64,000 bases of DNA from Aestuariivita sp. (GCA_026709985.1 JAPORY010000054.1:1-64000), one strand, 5' to 3'. Shown: positions 1-9,600, numbered from the stretch's first letter. Notes: generated from the letters alone by a model not told the origin. A program made the numbers and translations.

Positions 1-71
1 ACGGCTATGGGCCGCCCGAGATTCAATAGCGTTTTCTGCTGGACTTTATCGCCGCAGATTTGTGTCCAGTG

Positions 72-88
72 GAGCCGAAATTCGGCTC
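72..88. promoter_or_regulatory. 17-bp perfect palindrome
   Basis: Arms GAGCCGAA and TTCGGCTC are separated by one base. The spacer is too short for a good hairpin, so a dimeric repressor site is more likely than a terminator. It lies about 430 bases upstream of tauA in a stretch with no convincing gene. Function is inferred only from symmetry. Confidence 0.3.
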
Positions 89-238
89 TACTCGGACCAC
101 CGTCGAAAATTTGGAGTAGGCAGAAAAACTCTACAATTGCCGTCAAATTCTTGGTCAAATGTTTTTCGAAATATTTTTGTTGTGGCTCTTGATGTTTAAG
201 ACATTTGCGAGTAGGCAAGTATACTTATGTTCAAAGAC

Positions 239-259
239 TTTCGACCTGTGTTGTCGAAA
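239..259. promoter_or_regulatory. Inverted repeat upstream of tauA
   Basis: TTTCGAC (239-245) and GTCGAAA (253-259) form perfect 7-base arms around a 7-base spacer, a layout common for operators of dimeric regulators. It sits 264 bases before the tauA start, in the same 522-base leader that holds the IS200/IS605-like stem. No regulator gene is visible nearby. Confidence 0.3.
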
Positions 260-390
260 CGACAGATTAACGAAAACCAAGTAATCAGCGGGGAGACTCT
301 GAAGGTCCAACTAAGTAAAGGCGGCAAGGCTATCCGACTCTGCTTGTGAAGGCTTGCGTAAGAAGAGCATATTGCTTGCTATAGCTGATG

Positions 391-430
391 AAGCAAGAAG
401 CCCGTCCTTTAGGGCGGGGAGTAGTCGCCG
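391..430 (+). mobile_element. IS200/IS605-type right-end hairpin remnant
   Basis: A 7-bp stem (401-407 with 412-418, one G-T wobble) closes a TTTA loop. It is preceded by AAGCAAGAAG and followed by GGAGTAGTC, the context usually seen at the right end of IS200/IS605 (IS1341-like) elements and at the tail of TnpB guide RNAs. No tnpB or tnpA coding sequence remains in the window, so this is either the tip of an element whose body was lost or a solo end. It lies within 130 bases of tauA and may have altered that promoter region. Family assignment rests on motif memory, not on a search. Confidence 0.5.
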
Positions 431-522
431 TAGAACGGTATACGCAGCTGCGGGACAAAAATCCGATTGTAGATTCAGGGAAAAGTAATCCGCAGTCAAT
501 ACAGACAAACGGGAGAAAACTA

Positions 523-1518
523 ATGATATGGAAATCCAAACTGTCTCATATTCTGTGCGGTTTTGCTCTACTCTCTGGAGTGCAAGCAGTCGTCGCCGAC
601 GGGCATGAGGAAATCACGGTAGCCTACTTCCTTGAATGGCCAATGCCGTTCCAATACGCCAAGGAAACCAGAATGTACGATGATGCTCTGGGCACCAAAG
701 TCAACTGGGTGAGCTTCGATACTGGCACCGCCATGTCAGCCGCAATGGCCTCTGGCGATGTGCAATTAGCGGTGAGCCAAGGCGTACCACCCTTCGTGGT
801 GGCAACTTCCGCAGGTCAAGACTTGCAGATTGTCGATGTTGCTGTGTCGTATGCCGATAATGACAACTGCGTTGTACGATCCGAACTCGAAATCGATAAA
901 AACAGCGCAAATGAACTCACGGGTAAAAAGGTTGCTGTTCCTCTTGGGACCGCCGCCCACTATGGTTTCCTCAAGCAAATGGAACACTTCAATGTCGCCT
1001 TAGATAGCTTGCAGATCGTTGACATGGCTCCAGCCGAAGGCGAAGCAGCTCTAAGCCAAGGTGCCGTTGACATGGCCTGTGGTTGGGGCGGTGCGCTACG
1101 CCGGATGCTAGAATCGGGCAATGTGTTGTTAACTGGAACCGAAAAAACCGACCTAGGTATCCTCGTGTTTGATGCAACCTCGGCACCGACGGCTTTCATC
1201 GCGGAAAATCCTGACTTGGTAGCAAAGTTTCTTGCCGTAACCGCAGAGGCAAACGCAATGTGGGCTGACGAAGCCAACCGTTCTAGAATGCTACCAGTAA
1301 TTGCTAAGGATGCTGGTATGTCACAGGAAGATACTGCAGCAACTCTGGAGACATTTGTATTCCCAACCGTCGAGGAGCAATTGAGTTCAGCTTGGCTCGG
1401 TGGTGCCGCTGTGGATTTTTTGAAAGGCGTTGCAGAAGTATTTTTGGCCGCAGGCTCAATTGATGCTACCAAAGCGTCGTACGCAGATAATGTCAACATA
1501 GGGCCGCTTTCACAGTAG
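523..1518 (+). CDS. tauA: Taurine/sulfonate ABC transporter substrate-binding protein
   Basis: Periplasmic binding protein of 331 residues that should capture taurine or a related sulfonate and deliver it to TauBC. A Sec signal peptide is visible (basic start, hydrophobic core, cleavage near VVADG at about residue 25). The mature part shows the NMT1/TauA-like pattern, with a segment rich in FDTGTAMSAAMASGDVQ and SQGVPPFV. The ATG at 523 is chosen because GGGAG precedes it by 8 bases and it opens directly into the signal peptide; an upstream in-frame extension to 388 would run through the hairpin remnant. It is the first gene of tauABC, with a 96-base gap to tauB. The exact ligand cannot be read from sequence. 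Confidence 0.87.
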   Translation: MIWKSKLSHILCGFALLSGVQAVVADGHEEITVAYFLEWPMPFQYAKETRMYDDALGTKVNWVSFDTGTAMSAAMASGDVQLAVSQGVPPFVVATSAGQDLQIVDVAVSYADNDNCVVRSELEIDKNSANELTGKKVAVPLGTAAHYGFLKQMEHFNVALDSLQIVDMAPAEGEAALSQGAVDMACGWGGALRRMLESGNVLLTGTEKTDLGILVFDATSAPTAFIAENPDLVAKFLAVTAEANAMWADEANRSRMLPVIAKDAGMSQEDTAATLETFVFPTVEEQLSSAWLGGAAVDFLKGVAEVFLAAGSIDATKASYADNVNIGPLSQ

Positions 1519-1614
1519 GGCTGTGATTCTTTTGACGCGAAACTTGCGGCGTTCGTCACACCCTCTGCCCCAAAGAAATTCAGAGTAAACTCAGTAACAG
1601 CGAGGGGGTATCAG

Positions 1615-2421
1615 GTGGTCGGACTGCTGGTTGACAATGTTTCGATGCATTTTAATCTGCCGAACGGAGGGTATATCCAGGCACTCAAAAATGTAACACT
1701 GGACATCAAGTCTGGGGAATTGATGAGCGTCCTGGGCCCTTCGGGCTGCGGTAAAACAACCCTACTGAACATTGTGGCTGGATTTTTGGCGCCGACGGAA
1801 GGGCAAGTCAACTTAAATGACGTTCGTGTCACTGGACCTAGCCCGGAGCGGGGGATGGTGTTTCAGCAAGGTGCATTATTCGAATGGATGAGTGTGCGCG
1901 ACAACGTTAGTTTTGGCCCAGATATGAAGGGTATGAGCCGGAAAGAAAGTGCTGAAAAGGTGGAGCACCTTCTTGACATCGTTGGCTTGCAAGACTTCAA
2001 AGAAAAAGCTGTCTATGAACTATCGGGCGGAATGCAGCAACGGGTTGCATTGGCGCGTTGCCTCGCCAATGATCCCGACGTGATCTTGATGGATGAACCG
2101 CTCGGGGCGCTAGATGCTCTAACCCGTGAAAAGATGCAATCCCTAGTTCTTGATCTGTGGAAAGACACAAAGAAGACAATCATTTTAATTACGCACTCCG
2201 TCGAAGAGGCACTGTTACTCGGTGAGCGTTTATTGGTCATGGCACCACGGCCGGGGCGAGTGCACAAGGAATATCGTTTGCCTTTCGCTGATCTCGGCGT
2301 CGGGAAAGATTTGCGCGAAGTGAAAAAGCATGAGGACTATGCCAGCACCCGAGAAGAAATTCTTGCGATGATCTGGAACATGGAAGAAGAAATCATGGGG
2401 CGTGCTGAGGAGGTCGCATGA
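1615..2421 (+). CDS. tauB: Taurine/sulfonate ABC transporter ATP-binding protein
   Basis: Cytoplasmic ATPase of 268 residues powering the TauABC importer. Visible motifs are Walker A GPSGCGKTT (about residues 42-50), a Q-loop in VFQQGALFEW, the signature LSGGMQQR, Walker B VILMDEP and the switch histidine in LITHSVEEA. This is the nitrate/sulfonate/taurine subfamily. The start is GTG at 1615 with a strong GAGGGGG about 6 bases upstream. The stop overlaps the tauC start by four bases (ATGA), so translation of the two is probably coupled. Confidence 0.88.
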   Translation: MVGLLVDNVSMHFNLPNGGYIQALKNVTLDIKSGELMSVLGPSGCGKTTLLNIVAGFLAPTEGQVNLNDVRVTGPSPERGMVFQQGALFEWMSVRDNVSFGPDMKGMSRKESAEKVEHLLDIVGLQDFKEKAVYELSGGMQQRVALARCLANDPDVILMDEPLGALDALTREKMQSLVLDLWKDTKKTIILITHSVEEALLLGERLLVMAPRPGRVHKEYRLPFADLGVGKDLREVKKHEDYASTREEILAMIWNMEEEIMGRAEEVA

Positions 2422-3728
2422 CTAGCTTACTGGTGTTATTTCTGTACGCTACCGCCTTCTTTGGCACCTACTTCATTGCCTCTCGCTTTCTGCAATCCTA
2501 CTTTCAACGCAAAGGTTTCAACAAACTCAAGACCGTCACCTTTGGTGACGAAAGTGCCGTCACGGCAAACAGAATTGCCTCAATCATTTCCATTGTAACC
2601 GTATTTTGGCTTTGGATTGCTTTTACCAACTCGGCTTTGCCGTTGCCAAAGCTACCTGGTCCCTTTCAAGGCGAGATAGAGTTTACCTACACCGTTACTC
2701 TAAACGATGGAACCAGCGATGATGCAACGGTGACGATCCTCGTGTATCCAGAAGACATACAACAGACTGTCGGCGCCCAAGGAATTCCTAATCGCGCCCC
2801 CGATGCTCCCTCGCGAGGACTTGGAGAAGGATTTGCCAAGAATGACACGACAACAGTAGCACGCTATGGCTTTAAGGTAATTGATGTGTGGTCAAATGAT
2901 GAAGTCGCCAAGGCGGATGGCTCCGCTGTGACCGCTATCAATGGCCAACCCATTTCACCTGGCCAAAAAATGCAGATTCCCGAAGGTGAAATTGGCCTAA
3001 CCAATAAAGGGACGCCGACATTTGCCCCTTATACTGGTTTGCGCATGGCGAGGTTATACCTACCAGCACCAGAGATCGTTTGGCAGAGATTCGTCACCCT
3101 CATTGCCGATGGATACCAAGGCTTCACGCTATGGGAGCATACCTACTACTCATTGTATCGTGTGATCTTCGGCTTCCTGTTGGGCGCTATTGTTGGAATT
3201 CCCATTGGTTATGCGATGGGGCTGACCAACTGGTCGCGGGGTTGGTTTGACCCCATTGTTGAGTTCATGCGTCCTGTCCCGCCACTTGCTCTTATCCCAC
3301 TCATCATTATCTGGTTTGGCATTGATGAAACCGGCAAGATCGTGTTGTTGTTCCTTGCCGCACTTTGGATAATGATTATTGCTGCCCGTTCTGGCGTTTC
3401 CGGTGTGGCGATTTCTAAGGTGCACGCAGCATACTCGTTAGGAGCTTCAAAATGGCAGATTCTTAGCCGAGTTATTGTACCAAACTCCCTGCCCGAGATC
3501 TTTACGGGTGCCCGGGTTGCAATGGGGGTTTGTTGGGGCACCGTCGTTGCAGCTGAGCTTGTGGCGGCCGAAGTGGGGCTGGGTAAGATGATTGTGGCAG
3601 CCTCGAAATTTCAACTCACCGACATTGTAATTGTAGGCATCATTCTGATCGGAATCATCGGTTTTCTAATCGACGTCGGCATGCGTGCACTTGAGAAGTG
3701 GCTCGTGCCATGGAAGGGTCGAATCTGA
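2418..3728 (+). CDS. tauC: Taurine/sulfonate ABC transporter permease with long N-terminal extension
   Basis: Inner-membrane permease of 436 residues, much longer than classical TauC/SsuC (about 250-280). Two hydrophobic segments near residues 4-24 and 52-72 are followed by a soluble domain of roughly 140 residues (about 75-215). The canonical BPD_transp_1 core then follows, with the EAA-type loop HAAYSLGASKWQILSRVIVP about two thirds along. The extension is probably periplasmic, given its position between membrane segments. The start overlaps tauB by four bases. After the stop there are small hairpins (3744-3757, 3759-3769) without a T-run, so no clear terminator; the next gene starts 71 bases on in the same direction and may be cotranscribed. 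Confidence 0.83.
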   Translation: MTSLLVLFLYATAFFGTYFIASRFLQSYFQRKGFNKLKTVTFGDESAVTANRIASIISIVTVFWLWIAFTNSALPLPKLPGPFQGEIEFTYTVTLNDGTSDDATVTILVYPEDIQQTVGAQGIPNRAPDAPSRGLGEGFAKNDTTTVARYGFKVIDVWSNDEVAKADGSAVTAINGQPISPGQKMQIPEGEIGLTNKGTPTFAPYTGLRMARLYLPAPEIVWQRFVTLIADGYQGFTLWEHTYYSLYRVIFGFLLGAIVGIPIGYAMGLTNWSRGWFDPIVEFMRPVPPLALIPLIIIWFGIDETGKIVLLFLAALWIMIIAARSGVSGVAISKVHAAYSLGASKWQILSRVIVPNSLPEIFTGARVAMGVCWGTVVAAELVAAEVGLGKMIVAASKFQLTDIVIVGIILIGIIGFLIDVGMRALEKWLVPWKGRI

Positions 3729-3799
3729 AAACCCCCCTTTGGGCTGAGCGAACTCAGTGACCTTAGGTCGCGCTACCTCCAGAGTGAAAAGCAATCGTA

Positions 3800-6253
3800 A
3801 TGACCGAAATTCCGACGACCGCTCGTGCCGTCATTATCGGGGGCGGAGTAGTTGGGGTATCCGCATTGTATCATCTGGCTATGGCTGGGTGGACCAACTG
3901 CCTATTAGTGGAAAGGAATGATCTAACCGCAGGGTCTACTTGGCATGCAGCAGGTAACGTGCCGACTTTCTCGACCTCGTGGTCCATAATGAATATGCAA
4001 CGCTATTCGACTAAACTCTATCGAAGTTTGGGAGATGCCGTTGGATATCCAATAAATTACCATGTTACCGGTTCGATCCGGCTAGCCCATTCGCAGGAGC
4101 GGATGCAGGAATTTCACCATGTCTGTGGAATGGGGCGCTACCAAGGGATCGACTTGGAGATTCTCTCTCTCAACGATACGCTATCCATACACCCATTCCT
4201 AGAAACTCATGACCTGACTGGCGTTCTCTATGATCCAACTGACGGTGACATCGACCCGGCACAACTGACTCAGGCACTCGCAAAAGGCGCCCGCGATATG
4301 GGTGCGCAGATTTTGCGCTTCGCTGCAGCCACCGGCGTCAGCCGCAAGAACAGCGAGTGGGTCGTACACACCGCCAAAGGTGATATCCGCTGTGAATATA
4401 TCGTAAACGCTGCAGGATACTATGCACAACGGATCGGCGAGTGGTTTTTACCTTTCGGCGGGCGGACGGTTCCGATGGTTGTGATGAGCCACCAATACCT
4501 TGTGACGGAAGAAATCCCCGAAATTGCTGCTTGGACACGGGAAAGTGGGCACCGATTACCATTGCTACGCGATGTCGATATCTCCTACTACCTCCGACAA
4601 GAAAAGAACGGCTTCAACCTCGGCCCCTACGAGAGAAACTGCCGGGCACATTGGGTCGATTCGGATGATCCAATGCCAGAGGATTTTAGCTTCCAAGTCT
4701 ATCCCGATGATCTCGATCGTATCGAAGCATACATTGCAGATGCCATGGTTCGAGTGCCACAGCTTGGCAAATCGGGTGTCGCGAGGGTGATCAATGGGCC
4801 CATTCCCTATACGCCCGACGGTAATCCATTGATTGGCCCGATGCCCGGGGTTCCAAACGCATTTGAAGCTTGTATTTTCACATTTGGCATTGCGCAGGCT
4901 GGAGGGGCAGGCAAGGTGCTCGCAGAATGGATGATCGAAGGACAGACCGAATGGGACATGTGGTCCTGCGACCCCCGCCGATTCACTGACTATACGGACT
5001 GTAACTTCTGTATTGAGAGGGGCAAAGAGGTCTACGGTCACGAGTATGCGATGCACTTTCCTTGGCAAGAATGGCCGGCAGGACGAGATCGTAAGCAATC
5101 TGCGTTACATACTCGTTTAGAACAGGCAGGCGCTGTCTTCGGTGCATATAATGGTTGGGAACGCGGCAACTACTTCGCGCCGCCAGGGAGTGACACTAGC
5201 TTTGCAGCGACTTGCACTTGGCAACGTTCAGGACCTTGGAAGCAATGCATTCGCGAGGAATGTGAAGTCGTTCGAGATCATTGCGGTGTACTCGTGATCA
5301 CAGGTCTTTCGCGGTTTGCGGTACGGGGTCAAGGAGCTCGAGCCCATGTTGATAGCCTCACAGCGTCGCGATTGCCTTCCGACGTCCGTCAGGTCGGCCT
5401 GGCATACTTTGCGGACGACCGGGGACGAGTCTTAAGCGAGATGTTAGCATCGGTGCGTAGTGAAGATGAGGTACTTCTCACAACTGCCGCGTCGGCAGAG
5501 TGGCACGACTATGAATTGCTTTCGCGGAACGCACCAAAAGGCCTGAGTGTGACGAATCACACAAAGGAGTTTGAGTGTCTCTTAGTGACCGGTCCTGCTT
5601 CACGTACGATTCTCGCCCGACTAAATGATGGTCATGATCTCGACGCTGGATGGCTTTCGCTCAGTTTGAAAGGCAGCATTGCGGGGCAGGAGTGTGCGCT
5701 GACCCGTGTTTCTTTTGCGGGAGAGCTCGGTTGGGAGATTCATTGTCGGGTTGAATATGTGGGGGCCATCTGGGACGCCGTGACTAAAGCTGGTGCAAAG
5801 CCGTTCGGCATGTGGGCGCTCGACTCCCTGCGCCTTGAAAAAGGTTATCGAACTTGGAAATACGATCTCTCGTCAGACTATAGTCTATTGGAATGTGGGT
5901 TAGACCGCTTCATCAGATTCGACAAGGATACTGACTTTCCGGGAAAAGCAGCGTTACTGCACCAAAAGGACTCCGGTCTTCAAAGATGTTTTGCAGTCCT
6001 TAAAGTTCAGGACGGCGGTGCAGACGCGCCATACATGGCGACTCTGTGGCAGGAAAATCAAGTCGTTGGCGAAGTAACTTCGGGTGGGTGGGGCTATCGG
6101 GTCAATGCCTCCATTGCCCTCGCGATGCTGCGTACTGAACTTGCTGTACCGGGTACTGAGCTTGAGATTGATATCTATGGGGAGCGTTGTAAAGCGACGG
6201 TACAAGCGGAGATTTCTCTCTGGGATCCACGCAACGAAAGGCTTCAATGTTGA
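3800..6253 (+). CDS. FAD-dependent oxidoreductase-GcvT fusion, dimethylglycine dehydrogenase-like
   Basis: An 817-residue two-domain flavoenzyme. Residues 1-400 are a DAO fold with a Rossmann motif VIIGGGVVGV and the family motif GSTWHAAG, whose histidine carries covalent FAD in dimethylglycine dehydrogenase. The rest has the FAO-linker and GcvT-like folate-binding domains (FAGELGWEIH, ALDSLRLEKGYRTW). In known relatives an N-methyl group is oxidised and passed to tetrahydrofolate. At the GcvT catalytic loop it reads GRVLSEMLAS, like the DMGDH type rather than the GG-x-x-D-D type. It lies 71 bases behind tauC and near xsc-pta, hinting that the substrate may be an N-methylated taurine; this is inference. 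Dimethylglycine or another methylated amine remains possible. Confidence 0.72.
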   Translation: MTEIPTTARAVIIGGGVVGVSALYHLAMAGWTNCLLVERNDLTAGSTWHAAGNVPTFSTSWSIMNMQRYSTKLYRSLGDAVGYPINYHVTGSIRLAHSQERMQEFHHVCGMGRYQGIDLEILSLNDTLSIHPFLETHDLTGVLYDPTDGDIDPAQLTQALAKGARDMGAQILRFAAATGVSRKNSEWVVHTAKGDIRCEYIVNAAGYYAQRIGEWFLPFGGRTVPMVVMSHQYLVTEEIPEIAAWTRESGHRLPLLRDVDISYYLRQEKNGFNLGPYERNCRAHWVDSDDPMPEDFSFQVYPDDLDRIEAYIADAMVRVPQLGKSGVARVINGPIPYTPDGNPLIGPMPGVPNAFEACIFTFGIAQAGGAGKVLAEWMIEGQTEWDMWSCDPRRFTDYTDCNFCIERGKEVYGHEYAMHFPWQEWPAGRDRKQSALHTRLEQAGAVFGAYNGWERGNYFAPPGSDTSFAATCTWQRSGPWKQCIREECEVVRDHCGVLVITGLSRFAVRGQGARAHVDSLTASRLPSDVRQVGLAYFADDRGRVLSEMLASVRSEDEVLLTTAASAEWHDYELLSRNAPKGLSVTNHTKEFECLLVTGPASRTILARLNDGHDLDAGWLSLSLKGSIAGQECALTRVSFAGELGWEIHCRVEYVGAIWDAVTKAGAKPFGMWALDSLRLEKGYRTWKYDLSSDYSLLECGLDRFIRFDKDTDFPGKAALLHQKDSGLQRCFAVLKVQDGGADAPYMATLWQENQVVGEVTSGGWGYRVNASIALAMLRTELAVPGTELEIDIYGERCKATVQAEISLWDPRNERLQC

Positions 6254-7117
6254 AACAGAATGCAAATCTAGTCGCTAGAGTTGTTCGCTTCTTCGCAGCG
6301 ATGATCCCTCAAAGTCAATGCGAGATGATTCGGCATCAAACAGCAAAACGCGAAAGTCCTAGCCAAATTTGATTCCAAGGTATTGCGGATGATTTACAGA
6401 TTGCCTTTGACCAAGGTTGCCGCCGAGATCTTGATCGAAGATAGAACACCATTGAAATGTCGGCGTTCGGTTTGGCGGTGGTAATAAGTTTTTGCTGATC
6501 ACATGATGGCTGATTGGTTTTGGATGAAGTAAGGCTTGTTTGGCACGATAGGTCGCACGCGCCGACGTGTGCAGAGGTTTTATCTGATGACTTGCGGCGT
6601 TGGAAGCGGGCAGTGATCAAGGATTTAAGCCCGAAGTCCCAATACGTAGATCCGATCACAATATTGCTGAAAGGCAAGGTCATGTCCGACGCCATATCAG
6701 ACGTCAGCAAGGTTCAGGAGTGAAAAATCATCTAACGAAAAAAATAAGGGGGCGTCATCACCGATCGACCGAACACTTACACTGAAGTATATGTTCTTTG
6801 CTAACCGCGCTAAGGCTGTTAAATTCCTATACGGCAACATGCGGGGCAAGATGGACTCTCGCTGACCGGTCAAGCTGGGTGCGTTAATACATTATTCCCG
6901 AAAAATAGGCGCGTCTTTGGATCGACCAAAAAGCTAGCGACGGTAATTGGTCACCTTTAGAAACCAATATAGAAGGAAAGTCAAGTTGCACACATCGTCA
7001 TCAGTGGCGCGTATCTTGTTTAACACTGAGTGGAATGCTTGATGTAAATTTTGGGGTTCAGTCACGGGAGTGTTTCATGACAAATGAAATGATATCTGCC
7101 CACTGCCATAAATTTGT
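6254..7117. other. 864-base gap with no convincing gene
   Basis: Only short frames occur on both strands (for example 6514-6723 plus and 6336-6710 minus), without ribosome sites, recognisable motifs or good codon flow. The separation of two related dehydrogenase genes by this gap, when tauC and the first dehydrogenase are tightly packed, suggests decayed DNA or a separate promoter for the second gene. I could not identify what was lost. Confidence 0.4.
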
Positions 7118-9577
7118 GTGGCTATATCCATGAATACGTTACCGAAGCATGTGCGTGCCGTGATCATCGGCGGTGGGGTGTCGGGATGTTCGGTTGCCTA
7201 TCATCTTGCTGAAAGGGGCTGGACGGATATTGTACTGCTTGAGCGCAAGCAGCTAACCTGTGGCACGACATGGCATGCAGCGGGTCTGATCGGACAATTG
7301 CGTGCTAACGAAAATATGACTCGACTCGCCAAGTATTCTGCGGATCTCTATCGTCGACTTGAAGTCGAAACGGGTGTAGCGACGGGATTGAGGACAGTCG
7401 GCTCTTTAACGATAGCTCTGACGAAAGATCGGCTCGAAGAAATTCGACGGCAATCTTCTCTCGCGCGTGCATTTGACATTGAGGTCAACGAGGTGGGGCC
7501 TGATGAAGTCCGGGCAATGTATCCGCAACTGAACATCCATGATGTGGTGGCAGCCGTTCATCTTCCCGGTGATGGTCAGTGTGATCCGACGAACATCGCA
7601 ATGGCTTTGGCGCGGGGGGCGCGGACGAAAGGCGTCAAGATTGTCGAAGGCGCAATGGTGACAGCGGTCAGAGAGAATGGACAGAAGGTGAACGGTGTCG
7701 ATTGGGAAATCAACGGTGAAAGGGGTCATACGGCCACAGAAATTGTCATAAATTGCGGCGGAATGTGGGCTAGGGAACTTGCAAGGAGATCTGAGGTTAC
7801 ATTGCCACTTCACGCCTGCGAGCACTTCTATCTCATTACCGAACCTATTGCTGCCATAGAGAATTTACCCGTCCTTCGGGTACCAGATGAATACGCCTAT
7901 TATAAAGTTGATGCCGGAAAGATGATGCTTGGAGCCTTTGAACCCAGGGCAAAACCTTGGGGAATGAACGGTATTCCTGAGAATTTTGAATTTGACGCCC
8001 TACCCGAAGATTATGAGCACTTTGAACCAATTTTAGAACTTGCTATGAACCGTATGCCACTGTTTCAAACGGCGGGCATTCATACGTTCTTCAACGGGCC
8101 GGAAAGTTTTACCCCAGACAACCGGTACTACCTTGGGCAAGCTCCAGAGCTTGATGGGTATTGGGTGGCTGCCGGCTACAACTCGATCGGCATTGCATCG
8201 TCCGGGGGTGCTGGTATGGCGTTGGCCAAGTGGATTGACGAGGGACAAGCACCCTTCGATCTTTGGGATGTAGATATCCGCCGCGCTCAGCCCTTTCAAC
8301 GAAATCGCCGTTATCTAAAGGCGCGGGTGTCGGAGTCCGTTGGTCTCCTTTATGCGAACCACTATCCGTTCCGACAACCTGAAACGGCGCGTGGAATACG
8401 ACGATCTCCGGTCCATGCGCACCTCAAAGATAGAGCTGCGGTCTTTGGCGAGATGGCCGGTTGGGAACGCGCCAACTGGTTTGCCCGCGAAGGGCAGGAA
8501 CGCAAATACCGTCACGACTGGCAGCGACAAAACTGGTTCCAAAACCAAAAGGAAGAACACCTAGCCATGCGCGAGGGTGTTGGCCTTCTAGATATGTCAT
8601 CTTTTGGTAAGATTCGGGTCGACGGACCGGGAGCTCTTCAACTCCTGCAACGGGTCTTTGCCGGTGATTTAAACCGCCCTGTTGGTAGTATAACCTATGG
8701 TCAGATGTTGAATGAACGTGGGGGGATTGAGTGCGATTTAACCATAACGCGAATAGGTGAGACGGCGTTCTTACTTGTTGTACCGGCTGCGACCGTGCAG
8801 CGCGATATAGCGTGGCTTCGCCGACACCAACAAGATGACATCTGCATTATTTTGGATGTTACAGCCTCTGAAGCTGTATTCCCTCTCATGGGCCCCCAAT
8901 CACGGGAGGTTATGCAGGTAGTGTCGCCTACCGACTTTTCGAATGCGGCGTTCCCATTCGGAACCGCACAGGAAATTGAACTTGGAATGGGTATCGCCCG
9001 AGCACACCGAGTTTCGTATGTGGGAGAACTAGGTTGGGAGATCTATGCTTCAGCTGATCAGGCCGCTCATATTTTCGAGACACTCTTAAATGCCGGAGAG
9101 CAATTCAATCTTAGACTGGCTGGGCTCTACGCAATGGACTCATGCCGGATTGAAAAAGCTTTTCGGCACTTCGGTCATGACATCACTGAAGAGGACCATG
9201 TGCTTGAGGCCGGATTGGGCTTTGCAGTCAAAACCAATGCCAACCGGCGCTTCATCGGTCGCGACGCTGTTCTTCGGAAAGAGGAAGAGGGCCTAAACCG
9301 CCGTCTTGTTCAGTTCATGCTTGAAGATCCCGAACCCATGCTGTTTCATAATGAGCCTTTGATACGAAACGGTGAAATCATTGGTATTGTGACTTCCGCT
9401 AACTTCGGGCATACACTCGGCGGAGCAATCGGCATGGGTTACGTGCCATGCGTCGGCGAGAGCGCCGAGGAGGTGTTGGCTTCGACCTACGAAATTGAGG
9501 TAGTTGGGAGTCGAGTTAGGGCAAAAGCCAGCTTTGCGCCCCTGTATGATCCAAAGGGGGCGAAGTTACGGGCGTGA
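7118..9577 (+). CDS. FAD-dependent oxidoreductase-GcvT fusion, sarcosine dehydrogenase-like
   Basis: An 819-residue paralogue of the gene at 3800. It has Rossmann VIIGGGVSGCSVAYHL, a flavinylation motif GTTWHAAGL, and a C-terminal GcvT domain with MREGVGLLDMSSFGK, NERGGIECDLTITR and YVGELGWEIY. The conserved acidic residue at the folate site is kept, resembling sarcosine dehydrogenases that remove the last N-methyl group, whereas the upstream copy resembles dimethylglycine dehydrogenase. The two could act in sequence on a dimethylated then monomethylated amine. The start is GTG 7118 or ATG 7130; neither has a strong Shine-Dalgarno. The methylene group would enter the folate pool, where fhs nearby could release formate and ATP. 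Confidence 0.72.
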   Translation: MAISMNTLPKHVRAVIIGGGVSGCSVAYHLAERGWTDIVLLERKQLTCGTTWHAAGLIGQLRANENMTRLAKYSADLYRRLEVETGVATGLRTVGSLTIALTKDRLEEIRRQSSLARAFDIEVNEVGPDEVRAMYPQLNIHDVVAAVHLPGDGQCDPTNIAMALARGARTKGVKIVEGAMVTAVRENGQKVNGVDWEINGERGHTATEIVINCGGMWARELARRSEVTLPLHACEHFYLITEPIAAIENLPVLRVPDEYAYYKVDAGKMMLGAFEPRAKPWGMNGIPENFEFDALPEDYEHFEPILELAMNRMPLFQTAGIHTFFNGPESFTPDNRYYLGQAPELDGYWVAAGYNSIGIASSGGAGMALAKWIDEGQAPFDLWDVDIRRAQPFQRNRRYLKARVSESVGLLYANHYPFRQPETARGIRRSPVHAHLKDRAAVFGEMAGWERANWFAREGQERKYRHDWQRQNWFQNQKEEHLAMREGVGLLDMSSFGKIRVDGPGALQLLQRVFAGDLNRPVGSITYGQMLNERGGIECDLTITRIGETAFLLVVPAATVQRDIAWLRRHQQDDICIILDVTASEAVFPLMGPQSREVMQVVSPTDFSNAAFPFGTAQEIELGMGIARAHRVSYVGELGWEIYASADQAAHIFETLLNAGEQFNLRLAGLYAMDSCRIEKAFRHFGHDITEEDHVLEAGLGFAVKTNANRRFIGRDAVLRKEEEGLNRRLVQFMLEDPEPMLFHNEPLIRNGEIIGIVTSANFGHTLGGAIGMGYVPCVGESAEEVLASTYEIEVVGSRVRAKASFAPLYDPKGAKLRA

Positions 9578-9600
9578 AATGATCCGCGCAAATCATTTTT
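9577..9600 (+). terminator. Weak candidate terminator after the second dehydrogenase
   Basis: AAATGAT (9577-9583) pairs with ATCATTT (9592-9598) across an 8-base loop and runs into TTTTT. The stem is AT-rich and weak, but its position directly on the stop codon, ahead of the convergent pta, suits a terminator. The remaining bases to 9822 hold no gene. Confidence 0.35.

Noticed and set aside
960..1559. 199-codon minus-strand frame opposite tauA
   Set aside because: Lies fully against tauA, which has signal peptide and family features; the reverse frame is low in recognisable structure.
6336..6710. 124-codon minus-strand frame between the two dehydrogenases
   Set aside because: No ribosome site, no motif, Ser-rich random-looking translation, and competing plus-strand frames of similar quality.
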